Shown here: positions 10,713-23,060 of the stretch, piece after piece
Position numbering within the stretch: the first letter of the stretch is position 1
Layout: every line of letters begins with the position of its first letter
NCBI GenBank assembly: GCA_963681505.1
Contig: OY811983.1
Location: forward strand, 5,076,122-5,140,121
Direction: 5' to 3'
DNA: 64,000 bases
DNA from: Eunapius fragilis
Lineage: Eukaryota > Porifera > Demospongiae > Spongillida > Spongillidae
Made by a program: the position numbers and the translations under genes
Notes under the pieces: model-generated
What the model was told of the DNA's origin: nothing
What the model saw: only the letters and a program-made list of their open reading frames with translations
Database searches by the model: none

Positions 10713-12985
10713 ATGAAAATGGCGTATTCGTCACCTGCGATTTCTATTGTACTGACATTGTTCTGCTATCTTTCTAAAGGAAGGTTAGTGCGCACGGAAA
10801 CGATATCAAAGGCATTTCACACACCAGCGAATGCATTTATTCAATATCGACTCGATCACTCCCTCCCCGGCCGTTGTACACACATGCAGTGCTGCTAGTG
10901 ATTCCCCACTGTCAGGTTTATGGACATATTTTAACTGCACTTGTATATGCCAAGACTGCAACGCAACATCGGTATCAAACACATACACCTGCAACGCAAC
11001 ATCGGTATCAAGCACGTACACCTGCCTCGACATCGCCGCTGGAATAATAATCGGGTTGGCGGGTCTCCTGCTGATCGCTCTATTAATAATCTGTGTGGAA
11101 ACGTGCCACATTTTCTCCAAGCGCAGGGGGACACGCGGGGAACGTTGCGCTGCCGATAACGGTAAATTTTATCGTGCTAAAAATTTTTTGTTTGCTATAG
11201 TATAATTATATTCAGCATTTTAATTATATATATATATAACGACTTTTCTGACTTTGCATGCAGCTATCGTTCGCAGTAACGAAAGTGCAGATCTCATTGG
11301 CATACTGACATCACCGAACAGCGGGTACTCAGTGCGGACGGAATTACTCGCGCAGAGTGACGTTGCCCCGGACGACCGGTAAGTGCAAGATACGCCGACC
11401 ATGCATATAAGTATACCAGCTAGGGCAGGGGAAGTATTTCCATGAATTATTTTTTTCCCCATCCTACACTGATATTCCCAATGATAATAATTGAGGCGGT
11501 GGGAGGCTATTTAATGCAATTGGTTGCCATGCATGGTTTGTACGTGGACAAAGTACAAATTAGTGATGGTGAGTGTCTGTGGAAGTATTGTACATCCATA
11601 GAATTCATACTGTTTCCAAATATATACGTTAAGATGCAGCATTTATACCTCAGCTGAAAAGTTAATTCAAAGGGAGCTCTAAGTATCTGGCAATGTTTTT
11701 GTATAAGGTCTGGGGCTCCGGTTTTCCCATGCATTATGGCCATGCACTTTCCCCTATTCCCCCCCCCCCCCCCCCCCCCCCCCGGCCGTCTCAAAATTTG
11801 TGATGCCCGCCGAAACTATTCACTGCATGTCACATGCCAAATTTGCTTGCTGCTTACGAGAGCTCTCTTTGATCAACTCACCAACCGACCGCAATGCATG
11901 CATGGTGATGCTTATACTTATTCAAAGCGGGACAAAGGTTTTGAGGAGAATAGTCTGGTATGGTGTTTGCACAAAGTGAATAACTATAGATCATGACAGA
12001 TGTGTAGCCGATAACATGTATATTTAAATATAATTACTGGTCTTGAGCATGTAATATATAAAATTCAGCAATCTATTGCAGAACTGTACGTCCAGCGAAC
12101 GAGCCATACTACAGCGTGTGCACAATTCGCACCGCCGAGAGCACCACTAGTGCCCATCGTTCTCAAAGTGTTTCCACGCACACCGCCGAGAGCACAATTG
12201 ATGCCCATCCTTCTCAAACCGAATCCAGAACCCACGTACATAGTGGCAGACCGGCCGCTTCCAGGGCTTACTCTGAAGTTACACCGCGACTCAAAAGAGA
12301 AGCTCTATCGACCACTTACTGCAATGAAACTGCGATTCTCCAAGCACGAACCCCTGCGGCGGATCATAGCCCGACCACACAGTGTGCAGAAATGGGCGCA
12401 GCTATACATGTGCTGCAGATGGATCAAACAGAAGTAATGTGCAGCATTGACAAAGACTTGGAGGCGTTGATATCCGCCATGGAAATGGATACGGAACAAG
12501 ACAGGGAGATCAGTGATGGTCTAGGTGATCAAATCGAGGATACAGATGGTAAAGAAAACGCAAACAGAAGTGGTGGCTTGTACACAAAACTTGTAGTGGA
12601 GAAGAAAGACATCAATATGCCATATTCACTTGTTAGTCTGGCTTCAGTCGACATGAGGCGCGCATCAGCTCCAGCGCTAGCGATGCAAGCCCTTAGCCCA
12701 ACATCGTTTTCCCCACTTACCAGTAGTATCTTACCACCCGCTGCAGATGCCCTTGAGTTATCAGTAATATCGATGTCTAATTTTCTCTCTGCCAAAGAGC
12801 GTGCTGAAGACCTTACTGTCACGAATATTCGCAGAGATGCCAGCCTAGGTATAGATGCATGTAACAAGTCGGTCGCAGACACGGATGAACTATTGGAAGC
12901 TCAAATTAACTCCATTTCAGCTTCAATTGGAACATCAGAGAATTCCTACAATTTCTCAGAGCCACCAGGATGGAATATGAATTAA
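10713..12985 (+). CDS. Gene A: single-pass transmembrane receptor-like protein, Cys-rich short ectodomain, 453 aa
   Basis: Four exons: 10713-10783, 10890-11161, 11264-11378 and 12082-12985. Introns of 106, 102 and 703 bp have GT-AG ends and phases 2, 1, 2; total coding length is 1362 nt. Exon 1 encodes a signal peptide (AISIVLTLFCYL core). Exon 2 gives an ectodomain of about 48 residues with six Cys, three N-glycosylation sequons (NCT, NAT, NAT) and an 11-residue tandem duplication starting CNATSVS. It also encodes a membrane span (IIIGLAGLLLIALLIICV) and a basic stop-transfer (SKRRGTRG). Exons 3 and 4 encode a Ser/Thr-rich cytoplasmic tail of about 360 residues with YYSV, YTKL and YSLV (YxxPhi type), YCNE (YxN type) and the C-terminus YNFSEPPGW. 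I do not recognise the family. The layout suggests a signalling receptor or adaptor at the cell surface. Paralogue B at 33.6 kb supports every exon: length differences are all multiples of three. Confidence 0.8.
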
Positions 12986-14640
12986 GTACCGCGATTCGAT
13001 TTTCTACGTGAATAAGTGCATAGATGTAACAGAGAACTAGCTATAATGTGTGCAGGAACTGTCCCATAATGCATACCGCGTGGCTCTTTATGTTGACTCA
13101 AAATCTGCTTTGAATGGCTTTGATGCATGAATTAATTCATACATGCATGTTAATTAATTCGTCATAATTCCGTCGTCAATGATTTTGTTGCAATAATGCT
13201 ACTCGCTTTATTAAATAGGTGGCATCAAGGTGATTACAGTGATAAAGATAATTTCGCAGCCAGTCCTAATTAATGTCACCGGTCCTTTAATTAATTGAGT
13301 CTGATTTGGATTAATTACAAGTGGTTGCAAAGATTAAAATACTGGATTGCAGTATCCGGGCTTACATACATAAATATGACTAGATGTAGTCTTTATTTTT
13401 GTATTTATTTTAAAACTTACTCAACATGCACCTTGGGCAGGTATCAAGTTATAACTAAAAACATCAATAATGGCAATTGAGGTGTGGGCAATAAATAAAA
13501 AAAGAAACTCGTAAAGACAGTTATTTGTTTTTGTAGCTGGTAATAACCGGGTGTAGTAAAAACAGTTCAGTTTTTGCACTAAACTACCAGATGGTTTCCT
13601 AAGCAGTATGCCCACAACGAATTGTACGGTTTCTCACTGTCGAAAACAGTTCCATGCAGTTCATTAGAAATCATACAATGTACACATTAGTAGAGATAAG
13701 CTTTCAACACTTCAAAGGAGCACCCAAATCGCTCAGGGCTCAGATGAGTTGTTGTCCATCGTTATGTTCCACATGGCACTATAGCCAAGTAATATTGGTA
13801 AATTTAGTAAGTCTCAAGCCATCACAAAACTCTATCAGCGGCTAAACCTCAATCTTGTCCAAGTCAAATGCTGCAGGAATTTATTGTGTTGATAACTTTT
13901 GCTGTTCAATTATTACAACTCCAATGGTAATATGTATTACGTAGTGACATTTTGTGCAACTATAAATATATACGGGATTGCCATGAAAAGGGACTTACGC
14001 TGTTTAATCGAAGAGAAATCTGGGTCTTATAGACTGCAACTTTATTCTTACGCAATGAAAATTAAACTGTCTATCATGGAGTTACAATGGCCTGAAATTG
14101 TATGTGTGTACATTTCGACTGCATGCGGCATATTAGATGCTAGAGTTGCTTCCTGGGGATATTATTGTACATGTATTGAGTAATACCATGTTATTGTATC
14201 TCTATAGGATATTACAATTATGCAATGATAATTACCAAACAGATTATGAATACTCTTTGGCAGATCTTAAGTTAAATGAACAGCCCTAGTTACAACGCGG
14301 TATGCTGAATGATATCTTGGCTTCCGCTAAAGCTAATTATGTCCAATATATACCGAACGTTATAAAATTGGGATCACATGATGACTACATATCCAACGAT
14401 GCTATGGGTGTCATATCACTTACTGCAGCATTAAATGGCATGGGGAAGCATTAGAAAAAAATTATGATCAATTGCTTCCTCCAAATCGAAGTTGAATATC
14501 TGGTCTAGGCCTGACGCGTGTCATTGAAGACCATTTACTCATAGATTGATCAGGTGCTTACTTTTAAAGTAAGAATTTGCTTACTTAAGTAAGCAATCTT
14601 TAGCCCAAGACTACCAAAGCCCACGGATCGCGTATGATAT
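12986..14640. other. Gene A 3' noncoding region and MITE relic
   Basis: No gene is seen. The stretch is collinear with 38417-39470 downstream of gene B. A canonical AATAAA lies at 13490-13495. At about 13972-14110 a segment beginning ATGAAAAGGGACTTACGC and containing ATCATGGAGTTACAATGG resembles the hairpin element at 43745-43993, so it is probably a decayed copy; the equivalent in copy 2 ends at about 39478. The last 400 bp show nothing recognisable. Confidence 0.5.
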
Positions 14641-14649
14641 TGAAATGGT

Positions 14650-15895
14650 GATTTTTGTATTACAGAGGAGTTAAAGTTTTAGCTCAAGTTACGCGCTCTA
14701 ATGATACGACATATACACATGGATTCACAAGCAAATGGACCTATTTAACCCGATTTGTTCCTAACGTCAGTGATCTTTTTGCACCATTAGAAGCCATCAT
14801 CAGACAAATATTCTTACCCTCTGTTACAGGTCAAAGTTCACTCAGTGACAGCGAACGTGAACTATTAGCACTACCTGTTCGGCTAGGTGGGTTGAGAATC
14901 ATCAACCTGCTCACTCCAGTATAATGCCTCCCTCACAATAACACAGTCCCTGTGTGATTTGATTTTAAAGCAGTCAACAACGTACCCGTTATCATGTACA
15001 CTGACCCAACATGATGCAAAGAAAACTTCAAGTGCAGCTCGTCGTCTAGCAGAGAAAGACTCTCACACACATCTCTTAAACACGTTCCCTCCGCGTCTTC
15101 TTAGAATTTTGGAGGCATCAAGTGAAAAGGGATCTAGTAGCTGGCTTACTGCTCTCCCGTTAACCACTCATGGTTTTGCTCTCCACAAGGGAGATTGTCG
15201 AGATGCCCTTTGTCTGCGTTTCGGCTGGCAACCTTCTTCACTCCCTTTAGTGTGCATCTGCGGCAAACCATTCACAGTGGAACACGCCTTAAGCTGCTCC
15301 TGTGGTGGATATCCCTCCATCCGTCACAATGAACTTCGAGATATCACTGCCACCCTTCTGACTGAAGTGAGCAACAATGTTGGCATTGAACCTGTACTAT
15401 ACAAAAGCTTTCAGGCGAACATCTAACACAAAAAACATCTATCTCATCTGATGATGCTCGTCTTGACATCGTTGCTGAGAATTTTTGGGGGCATAATAGA
15501 CAAAAGACTTACTTTGATGTTAGGGTTTTCAATCCTTTTTGTGCTACTTTAAGTAAAGTCCCATTACCACAGTGCTACCGCCGTGCTGAACTGGAAAAGA
15601 AACGTGCATATGAACAACGCATTCGGGAAATTGAGTTTGGTTCCTTTTCTCCATTAGTTTCTCAACCACAGGCGGATTGGGATCTACTGCTACAGTAGTT
15701 TTCAAGAGACTTGCTTCATTGATCGCGGATAAGCAGGAACAACCGTACAGTAAAACACTATTCTGTCTGTGAGCTTAGGTCAGCTATCATGTGCCTCCGT
15801 GGTTCGCGCTCTTCTTACCACAGGCCACAAAATCTTTTCGATACATCAATTGACCTTGCAATTTCAGACAGCAAGGTCAATCTCTCGGCTGTGTA
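14650..15895 (+). pseudogene. Non-LTR retroelement fragment: end of reverse transcriptase plus C-terminal endonuclease-type domain
   Basis: Three successive plus frames (14655-14924, about 14925-15426, then about 15440-15698) read as one decayed protein. The first gives THGFTSKWTYLTR and LALPVRLGGLRI, typical of the thumb region after the RT of an invertebrate retroelement group. The second gives a zinc finger of C-x-C-x7-H-x3-C form (CICGKPFTVEHALSC), then GGYPSIRHNELRDI. The third gives ARLDIVAENFWG and FDVRVFNP, then KKRAYEQRIREIE, and after a stop MCLRGSRSS. The RHN plus Asp pattern resembles restriction-like endonuclease domains. It is 5' truncated with at least two frame breaks and stops, so inactive. 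It lies in copy-1-specific sequence of the segmental duplication. Confidence 0.75.
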
Positions 15896-18800
15896 AAACC
15901 CTTTCAACTTGATACTTCATTAATTTTCTTATTCATTTATTAAATAAAAAATAAAAAAACATAGATAGAAGCTAGTTATTTTATGCGGAACGCCGAAAAA
16001 CTGCTTCAGCGAGGAATAACTGCCGGTGTGTATCGAAGCCAAGAAAGCGAGTGGCCTTTGACCCTCATTGACATGTATATTCTAATTATACGTGCCGTAC
16101 CCTAACATTGCATGAAATACGTAAAAGTAATAGCCTGGGTACGAGACACATATGGCTGCGTAATTTTGTGTGTGAGCAGTGTTTTAGCAGACTGTCTTCT
16201 GAAAATAGAAAAGGTGAAAAAAACCACACATTAGGTTCGTCTGTCGATACACTGTACTACCGTATGAAGGACTACGTAATTAGAGTGTGTTATAGGCCTC
16301 GTACCGCTTTAAAAAAAAAAAATAAAGTGCTTATTGCGCACTTACTTGTTTTCATACATGGCATGGCCATAACTAGAAGATTGAGGGTAAAATCTACGTA
16401 CAGTGGTGGTGCAGTATGAGTGGGGATACTGTGGTGTGAATTTGAACCTCTGGAAATACTTTTTAAGCACGAATCCATCGATTTTAGCTTACATACTTAA
16501 GTATGTCTCACGCGTAACGTAGGTATAAGTTTTCTACATCTGGTTCTGGACACGTTGATATGGCTGAGCAAAAGCCCATCAGTGTGTATGTGTGTGTGTA
16601 TGTGTGTGTGTGGGGGGGGGGGGGGGAGGGGGTGAAGAGAAAGCTCCATCGGCAGAACACTCATCCGCACTCCGCAGTACGTCTAATTTTAATGCCGGCG
16701 TCCCACAGCTGGACTGGCATGAACCGTTTGGTGGCTTTCCTACTGGACCCAGATTCAACTGTATATCGCTTCTCAGGCAATGCAACGAACGTTAGGAGGA
16801 GTAAAATTTACATACAGAAGTCCACTGACTGGAGTTGCAGTTCACCTACACTTGCAGCCAATGAGTTGCTACATGTAGTTCTCATTACAGAAGAATATGC
16901 AACTTTGTGGCACGTTTATGCAAAGCTTGTTAGTTGACCTAACCAACCCATCTATAGTAGTTTCTCATTTGATTCTGGTCAATTGATACTATTTGGCATA
17001 AATAGCAATGATATGCCATCCTCTCATTTGCTACTTGTACACGCTACCAAAAAATTGCACTGTACAAGATTAAGGTAAACTGTATAAGTGCAAACGTGCA
17101 TGGTATATTCATAATTGACATGTATGGATGTCACACATTGGAGATCTATGTAGTTTGAAATGGGAGAGGAATGCAAAGGAGGTTTACCGTAGACTAAAGG
17201 CCATCAAGGCAGCTAATAAGCCTCAAAATTGCAATTAGGAATTTAGTCGAGCATATTGAAATGGTTGCAACCCCTCTTCTTCATCTCAGTCTTCACATCC
17301 CTAACCATTTGAATAAAAGAGTGAATTGATTGCAATTTTTTTATTCAACAAACTGTTCAGCTCATTTTTCATAGTAAGAGCAGCTTCTGTTGAAATTGAG
17401 ACTCTGACATCTTCATTTTGTGGGGGGAAAAGCCTTGCCCTATCCTCAGGGGTACAGAACTGGACTTCTCTGGATAGCTGACTCAAACTGTCATCACAAC
17501 TAACAAAACTCTGAAAATAACTCAGACCCCTGGTCAGGGTTCAGTGAGATGTAGAGATGGTTGGAAAGTGCCTGGGCTATGCACACAGGGAAAAAAGATA
17601 ACATGTTAACTAAATGTAATACCCTCCCTGGAGTTTTTAGTACAAGTAATCCATTGTTGGACTCCGTAGTAATGAGCACTTAACAAGGTGTAATTGCAAT
17701 GCTGACTCAACAGGAGATAGCAGTTCAGTTATAGGATGGTCAAGAACTGATCTCCTTGAGTACAAATTGGATCATATGTGCAACTACTGTACTTTGCAAA
17801 TGGAGTATGTAGTTTGACAGTGCGATTTGTGCTCTTACATTGAACTGTGCATTTTTTCAACAAGTGATTGATGGGAGACAAAAGTGCAATGTCTGACTTT
17901 CAGCCAGGTACAATAACGTACTACAGGTCCACAAGTGACTAAAGTCAACTGGACTGTTGAAGATTACAAGACATAATCACTACTCCAAGATGCTGGATTT
18001 TTATCTACTTTGGGTGGCTCTTCATTAATGACATAGTGGTTAGCGATAGCAAATTGGAAAGCAACATCTAACAACTATTAGTGCATGGAGAATGCATAAA
18101 GCAACCTCCAATTGCACCTGTCCCAGGTCTATGGGATACTGTGATTGAGCAAAAGTGAAGTGAAAGTATGTTACATTAACTTTTATATGCACTATAGGAG
18201 ATATAGAACATACTTGGCACAGTGGGATCATTCCATCTGTGGAAGTAAGGAATCTGGGTGGTGACAAGGGAGGAAGAACATTTCACACAATTTCACAGAA
18301 GATATCTATAGTGTATATAGGGTCTATTGGACAATGGTAGTACTAACCTTAAAATTTGTATTGTGTTTGTACATTTGAGACGGTAGCCTGGCATTTCAGG
18401 TTGTACTTGTCTTCCACGAGGTATTACAGGTCCTAACTGGTTTTGGGTGCACAACTATTTAATCCTCGAGCAGGTTCAGGACAGGGAAACTGACAGAAGT
18501 GGAAGTGCTGCAGGAAGGGATTCCACCCTGGACTCAGTCATTTGGTTCATTGGTGTTCCTGTGTGTGCCTTGTAAGACATTGTGGTGGATTAATTTGGTG
18601 TGTCTTAGGCTGTTAGCATATAGTGAACACTACAATATCCCTGTTTCAAGCAGCAGGTTCATTAATAAATCTCAGCATTTACCTGGCACACCCATCAGGC
18701 GGCAGATAAGAGCATGGAGGTATATGAATGGATGGATCATTAAGAATTTGTTCAGATCAATAGAAAATTTCAGAGGAATGAGAATGAGATTGTACATTTT

Positions 18801-18905
18801 GTGGTAATTACAAATCTCTTTGCCAAATACATGGGACTTCTGGCACATGTGAACATTATTATCCCGTAGCAGGGTATTTGCCCCTCGACCTCTCAAGTGG
18901 ATTAT

Positions 18906-18939
<34 letters not shown>

Positions 18940-19630
18940 CAAACACACATGCACACAGATGTACAGAAACAGGATACAAATATAATAATATGAACACACT
19001 GACACTCTCTAAAGTTGATAAATGTGAGGTGTTTTAAATCTCCTGTCTATGTATTATCCCACCCACATGCATGTGCATGCTTACTCACTATACCCGAATC
19101 ATGCATCCATGAGTATGACCCCCTTCCATGTAAGCAGGGAGCCAGCTAAGCTTTGAGGAGATGGGTCCATGTCTCCTCGGGTCATTGTCCAAAGAAACAC
19201 TGACTGTTCAAGACACAGTGCAGGTTGACAGGAACCACCATCGACTAGTTGTACTTATTTCTCAAAGCAATGGGGGAAAAGAGTTAGTACAGCCAGAAGC
19301 TGTTTAGGCTAGTTCAAACTCTCCTTTCCCTACATTATGGATGCAGCTGCAACACATACCCCATGTGCCCTCAAACCTGTAGTCTTTTGTAAGCCATTCC
19401 CTGAATTAACCAATATCTTTGTGTTGTTTGTGCCACCAAAGTTGTCAGGGGAAATCATGTGTAGTGGTACAGGTCCCAAGGCCATTAGAATTAAGGCATT
19501 ATATTTATGCCATCACTCTATATTTAGCTCGACCTCAAGTTTAGAGTGATCGCACAACTGGGTGCCAGACACATATTTAAAAAAGTTTTTATAACATAAA
19601 ACATGAAACAATATTGACTTATACTTATAC
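15896..19630. other. No gene; noncoding part of duplication copy 1
   Basis: 15.9-16.65 kb is specific to copy 1 and shows nothing except a (TG)n plus poly-G run near 16590-16627. From about 16690 the sequence is collinear with 39725-42180. The longest minus ORF (17301-17486) is not conserved as a frame in copy 2, where a G run and small indels break it, so I do not call it. (AC)n lies at 18907-18948. Confidence 0.5.
18907..18948. repeat. (AC)n microsatellite
   Basis: About 20 AC units with single interruptions. The paralogous site near 41785 holds only a short interrupted version. Confidence 0.9.
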
Positions 19631-20230
19631 AAAAAACTCTTCATCTTCATTGTTCACTTTCATTGTCCCCAACATGGAAGCAGCATTGCTCTGTTGGATG
19701 GCAGCTGATAGTCTCTGGGTAAGGTATGATGAGAAGGAGTTAGCTTACCTGCCTCAACTGATGGCCCAACTTTCCATCTGAACGATACAGACCTAATGGC
19801 TCAAGATGTGATGGAACATGTGCTGCAACTAAAGCTCTGTGTATGATGTTGTTGACAGCTGAATGGCGGTGGTGGCATCCTACGCTCTTTTTGCAGCTTA
19901 AGGCCATGTTGTGGCAAACCGAGACACCTCTGCCCCACAAGTTGTTACTAGAGACTATTAATATGCACAACATGAGTCCTTGTTTTGGCATGTTCAATTG
20001 TGATATTGACCAGTGAAAGTGCACCATTCACAGCCAGTCCTCTTTCATCTTGCTTCCAGTTTACCAACTGTCCAAGCAGTGTCACCAACAGTGAAGGTCC
20101 TGCTTTTTGATGCAATGTCATGGAACAATTTTTTCCCTCCATGCGACATTCCCACCAGTTCTTTCAAACTCTGGTGGTTGGCTTTCAGAGAGTGTTTATA
20201 CATGTACCAGTGTGGATCATGTTCATAAAT
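19631..20230 (-). pseudogene. Retroelement C-terminal endonuclease fragment (copy 1)
   Basis: The minus frame at 20027-19740 contains SCKKSVGCHHRHSAVNNIIH, then VPSHLEPLGLYRSDGK, a signature of a retroelement C-terminal domain found in sponges and cnidarians (a second family, distinct from that at 14.65 kb). In copy 2 (42.18-43.03 kb) the following RP-type catalytic region is present. Here about 230 bp between GGCCCAACT and TTTCCATCTGAA are deleted, joining the Lys of SDGK to a later segment. The end near 19660 retains a frame similar to VEDEEF seen in copy 2. Dead copy that predates the duplication. Confidence 0.65.
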
Positions 20231-20285
20231 GTAGCTGTGAGGATCATGTTCATACTAGCTTTCTGCTTTGTGAGGAAAAGTAGAA

Positions 20286-20744
20286 GTACTCTGGAGTGCT
20301 CACACTATCTCTGTGGATCACTGGGTTTGACCATACCCCTTCCTGGATGAAGATATTCGGCCATCTTGGTTCCATTTATTGTAGGCTCTCATCTATATGC
20401 CTGTATTGGCAGACAACATGCATAGCAATGTGAGGCTATACACCAGCAGTACTCTGGAGTGCTCACACTATCTCTGTGGATTACTGGGTTTGACCACACC
20501 CCTTCCTGGATGAAGATATTCGGCCATCTTGGTTCCATTGAATGCAGGCTCACATGCATATGCCTGTATTGGCAGACAACATGCATAGCAATGTGAGGCT
20601 ATACACCAGCAGTACTCTGGAGTGCTCACACTATCTCTGTGGATCACTGGGTTTGACCACACCACACTCCTTCCTGGATGAAGATATTCGGCCATCGTGG
20701 TTCCATTGAATGAGGCTCACGTGTATATGCCTGTATTGGCAGAC
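20286..20744. repeat. 163-bp tandem repeat, 2.8 copies, abutting the gypsy 5' LTR
   Basis: Units start GTACTCTGGAGTGCTCAC at 20286, 20449 and 20612. The third is cut at 20744 where the LTR begins. A diverged piece of the same unit (AGCAATGTGAGGCTATACA, then GTACTCTG) reappears right after the 3' LTR at 24954-25010. The element therefore sits inside the array. Confidence 0.85.
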
Positions 20745-20826
20745 TGTGGAGTTAACTGTTGGACTATATTTATTATTAGATGGTATTACATAAGTGTCAC
20801 GTGATGTATGGTGATTCATTCTCACA
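20745..20826 (+). repeat. 5' LTR of the gypsy element
   Basis: Starts TG and ends CA (CTCACA), directly followed by the presumed primer binding site. Identical to the 3' LTR over its first 78 bases. Confidence 0.75.
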
Positions 20827-20841
20827 TGGTGGCAGCGGTTC

Positions 20842-22931
20842 ATGGCTCAAATTCGACTAGAACCCCCTCCTCCGTTGGATTTTACAGAGGCGTACGCGTG
20901 GCCTCGATGGAAGAAGCGGTTCGAGCAGTTTCGTGTTGCGTCGGGACTATGCAACGAAGACGAAAGTCGACAGGTCAGTACATTACTGTATTGTCTGGGG
21001 GACGGAGCGGAGGAGGTGTTGCAGGCAACAGCTACCTCTCTTGAAAAGGCGAAGAAACAGTATTGTGAGACCATTGAGACCTTTGAAACCTATTTTCACG
21101 TAAAAAGAAACGTTATTTACGAGCGCGCTCGGTTCAATAGCAGGAACCAGTTGGAGGGGGAACCGGTTGAACAATATGTTCTGAGTTTACATAGCCTCGC
21201 TCGCAACTGTGAATATCGTACCCTCCACGAAGAGCTTATCAGGGATCGTATAGTTATTGGCATTCGAGACAAAGCACTGTCTAGGCGTTCACAGCTTGAT
21301 GCTGATCTTACGCTGGAGAAAGCAATGAGGTTAGTGCGTCAGAATGAAGCTGTAGGCGAGCAGCAGAAAGTCCTTCAGGGAAATTTGGAATACAAGAAAG
21401 AAAGTTTAGTGCGTCAGAATGAAACTGTAGGCGGGCAGCAGAAAGAATCAGCTGAGAGTGTGGATGTAGACAAAGTTGGAGCAAGCAGTAAACACAGAGG
21501 TGGTGAAAAGCAGAAGTGTTCCCGGTGCGGGAGAGAACACGGGGCTAATGGGAGGTGTCCTGCTCAGAATGCTGTGTGCTTTGGCTGCAAAAGAAAGGGG
21601 CATTTCAGGTCAATGTGCCGTTCAAATTCTATTTTTGAGATGACTCCAGACACAGAAGAAACAGAGAGTTGTGTGGGTGCAGTTTACCTAGGTACAATAG
21701 AAGGAGAAAGACAACCATCTTGGTTAGTAAACATTTGTGTAGGACCGAGTGAGCTTACGTTTAAGCTTGACACTGGTGCTGAGGTGACAGCAATATCAGA
21801 AAGTGCTTTCAGGGAGCTGAAAGGAGTTCAATATGAAGCCCCTGCAAAAAAACTGCATGGTCCATCTCACGAGCCTTTGAGTGTTGTAGATCACTTTATA
21901 GCAGAGTTTAAGTATAAGGAAAGGTCCTCTAAACAAACCGTTTTTGTCGTAAAGGGGCTGAAGGATAATTTGTTAGGACTTACAGCCATCAGAGCCCTCA
22001 ACCTTATAGTGAGAGTCAATGCTGTTTCAGGGAGTACAGACGTGAAAACTGCGATAATGGAGGCCTACCCTACTTTGTTTCATGGTCTTGGAAATTTGGG
22101 AGATGCATATGAGATCCAACTAAAAGAAAATGCAAAACCATTCTCTCTGTACACAGCAAGAATCATCCCAATTCCGTTACGTGACAGAGTGAAAGAGGAG
22201 CTTGAACGCATGGTAGCAATAGGGGTAATCTCCCAGGTTGACCAACCAACTCCATGGTGTGCAGGGATTGTAGTGGCACCAAAAAGGAATGGCGACATTC
22301 GAATTTGTGTTGATCTAAAGGCTTTGAATGAAAGTGTGTTAAGAGAAGTGTATCCACTCCCTACGGTGGATGAGACCCTTGCTCAACTTACCGGTGCTAC
22401 TGTCTTCAGCAAGCTGGATGCCAATTCCGGCTTTTGGCAGATTCCCTTGGCTGACTCATCCCGGTTGCTGACAACTTTCATAACTCCCTTTGGACGTTAC
22501 TGTTTCAATAAGTTACCGTTTGGTATCTCAAGTGCTCTAGAGCTCTTTCAGAAGCGGATGGGCCAGATTTTGGAGGGTCTTGATGGTGTTCTATGTCAAA
22601 TGGATGATGTTTTAGTGTTTGGCTCCAATCAACAGGAGCATGAATTTAGACTGCATGCAGTCCTCAAAGCAATTAAGGCAGCAGGAATCACTTTGAACAG
22701 TGAGAAATGTTCGTTCAGTGTGGACAAGCTAAAATTCCTTGGCCATGTCATAAGCAGAGATGGAGTTAGTGCCGATCCTGATAAAACTAAAGCTATTTTA
22801 CAGATGAAGCCACCTACAAACATCACAGAGCTCAGACGTTTTATGGGAATGGTGAACCAACTAGGGAAATTCTCCCCGAATGTGGCACAAATTTCACAAC
22901 CGTTACGTGAACTATTGAGCACAAAGTCTGC

Positions 22932-22944
<13 letters not shown>
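20842..22944 (+). pseudogene. Gag-Pol of the gypsy element, 5' portion (capsid, zinc knuckle, protease, RT)
   Basis: An open 700-codon frame starts at ATG 20842. The capsid-like region (about residues 10-180, with WPRWKKRFEQF) is followed by a short tandem duplication around VRQNE..VG.QQK and two CCHC knuckles (CSRCGREHGANGRC, then CFGCKRKGHFRSMC). Next come an aspartic protease with DTGAEVTAIS (about residue 310), and RT with FSKLDANSGFWQIPL and the catalytic MDDVLVF (about residue 592). The frame ends inside a TTGA microsatellite at 22932-22974, before RNase H. This region alone is intact; the break just downstream separates it from the rest of pol. Confidence 0.85.
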
Positions 22945-22975
<31 letters not shown>

Positions 22976-23060
22976 CATACATATAAACAGACAAACATAT
23001 GCAAAAAGGCAAGTAGTGGCACGATGTGTACGTGCACTTACAAACTGCCTAAAAACTAGA
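22932..23060. repeat. (TTGA)n microsatellite and flanking insertion inside pol
   Basis: About eleven TTGA units (22932-22974) and roughly 85 bp of unrelated sequence interrupt pol between the RT connection region and the RNase H start (WVWGTSQDHAF). The insertion shifts the frame and introduces stops. Confidence 0.8.

Larger units (their letters stand above)
10188..20280. repeat. Segmental duplication, copy 1 (paralogous to 33182-43119)
   Basis: Collinear similarity to copy 2 begins near CTGTACATTATGCAACTC (about 10188 and 33182). It covers gene A/B promoters, exons and most introns, the 3' noncoding region to about 14110/39470, and a second block 16690-20280/39725-43119 ending near ATACTAGCTTTCTGCTTTGTGA. 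Copy 1 carries its own insertion at about 14.2-16.65 kb. Copy 2 carries a 32-bp array there and about 2.5 kb extra in gene B intron 3. Copies differ by scattered substitutions and indels, so the duplication is not recent. Confidence 0.85.

Noticed and set aside
12150..12437. Overlapping ORFs in gene A/B exon 4 (also minus 12529-12882 and 37864-38313)
   Set aside because: Splicing from exon 3 enters the frame ending at 12985 (38416 in B), and indels between paralogues preserve that frame; the other frames are shadows.
20389..20843. Minus-strand ORFs in the 163-bp repeat (PEYCWCIASHC type products)
   Set aside because: They arise from tandem repetition, differ in frame between units and have no recognisable domain.
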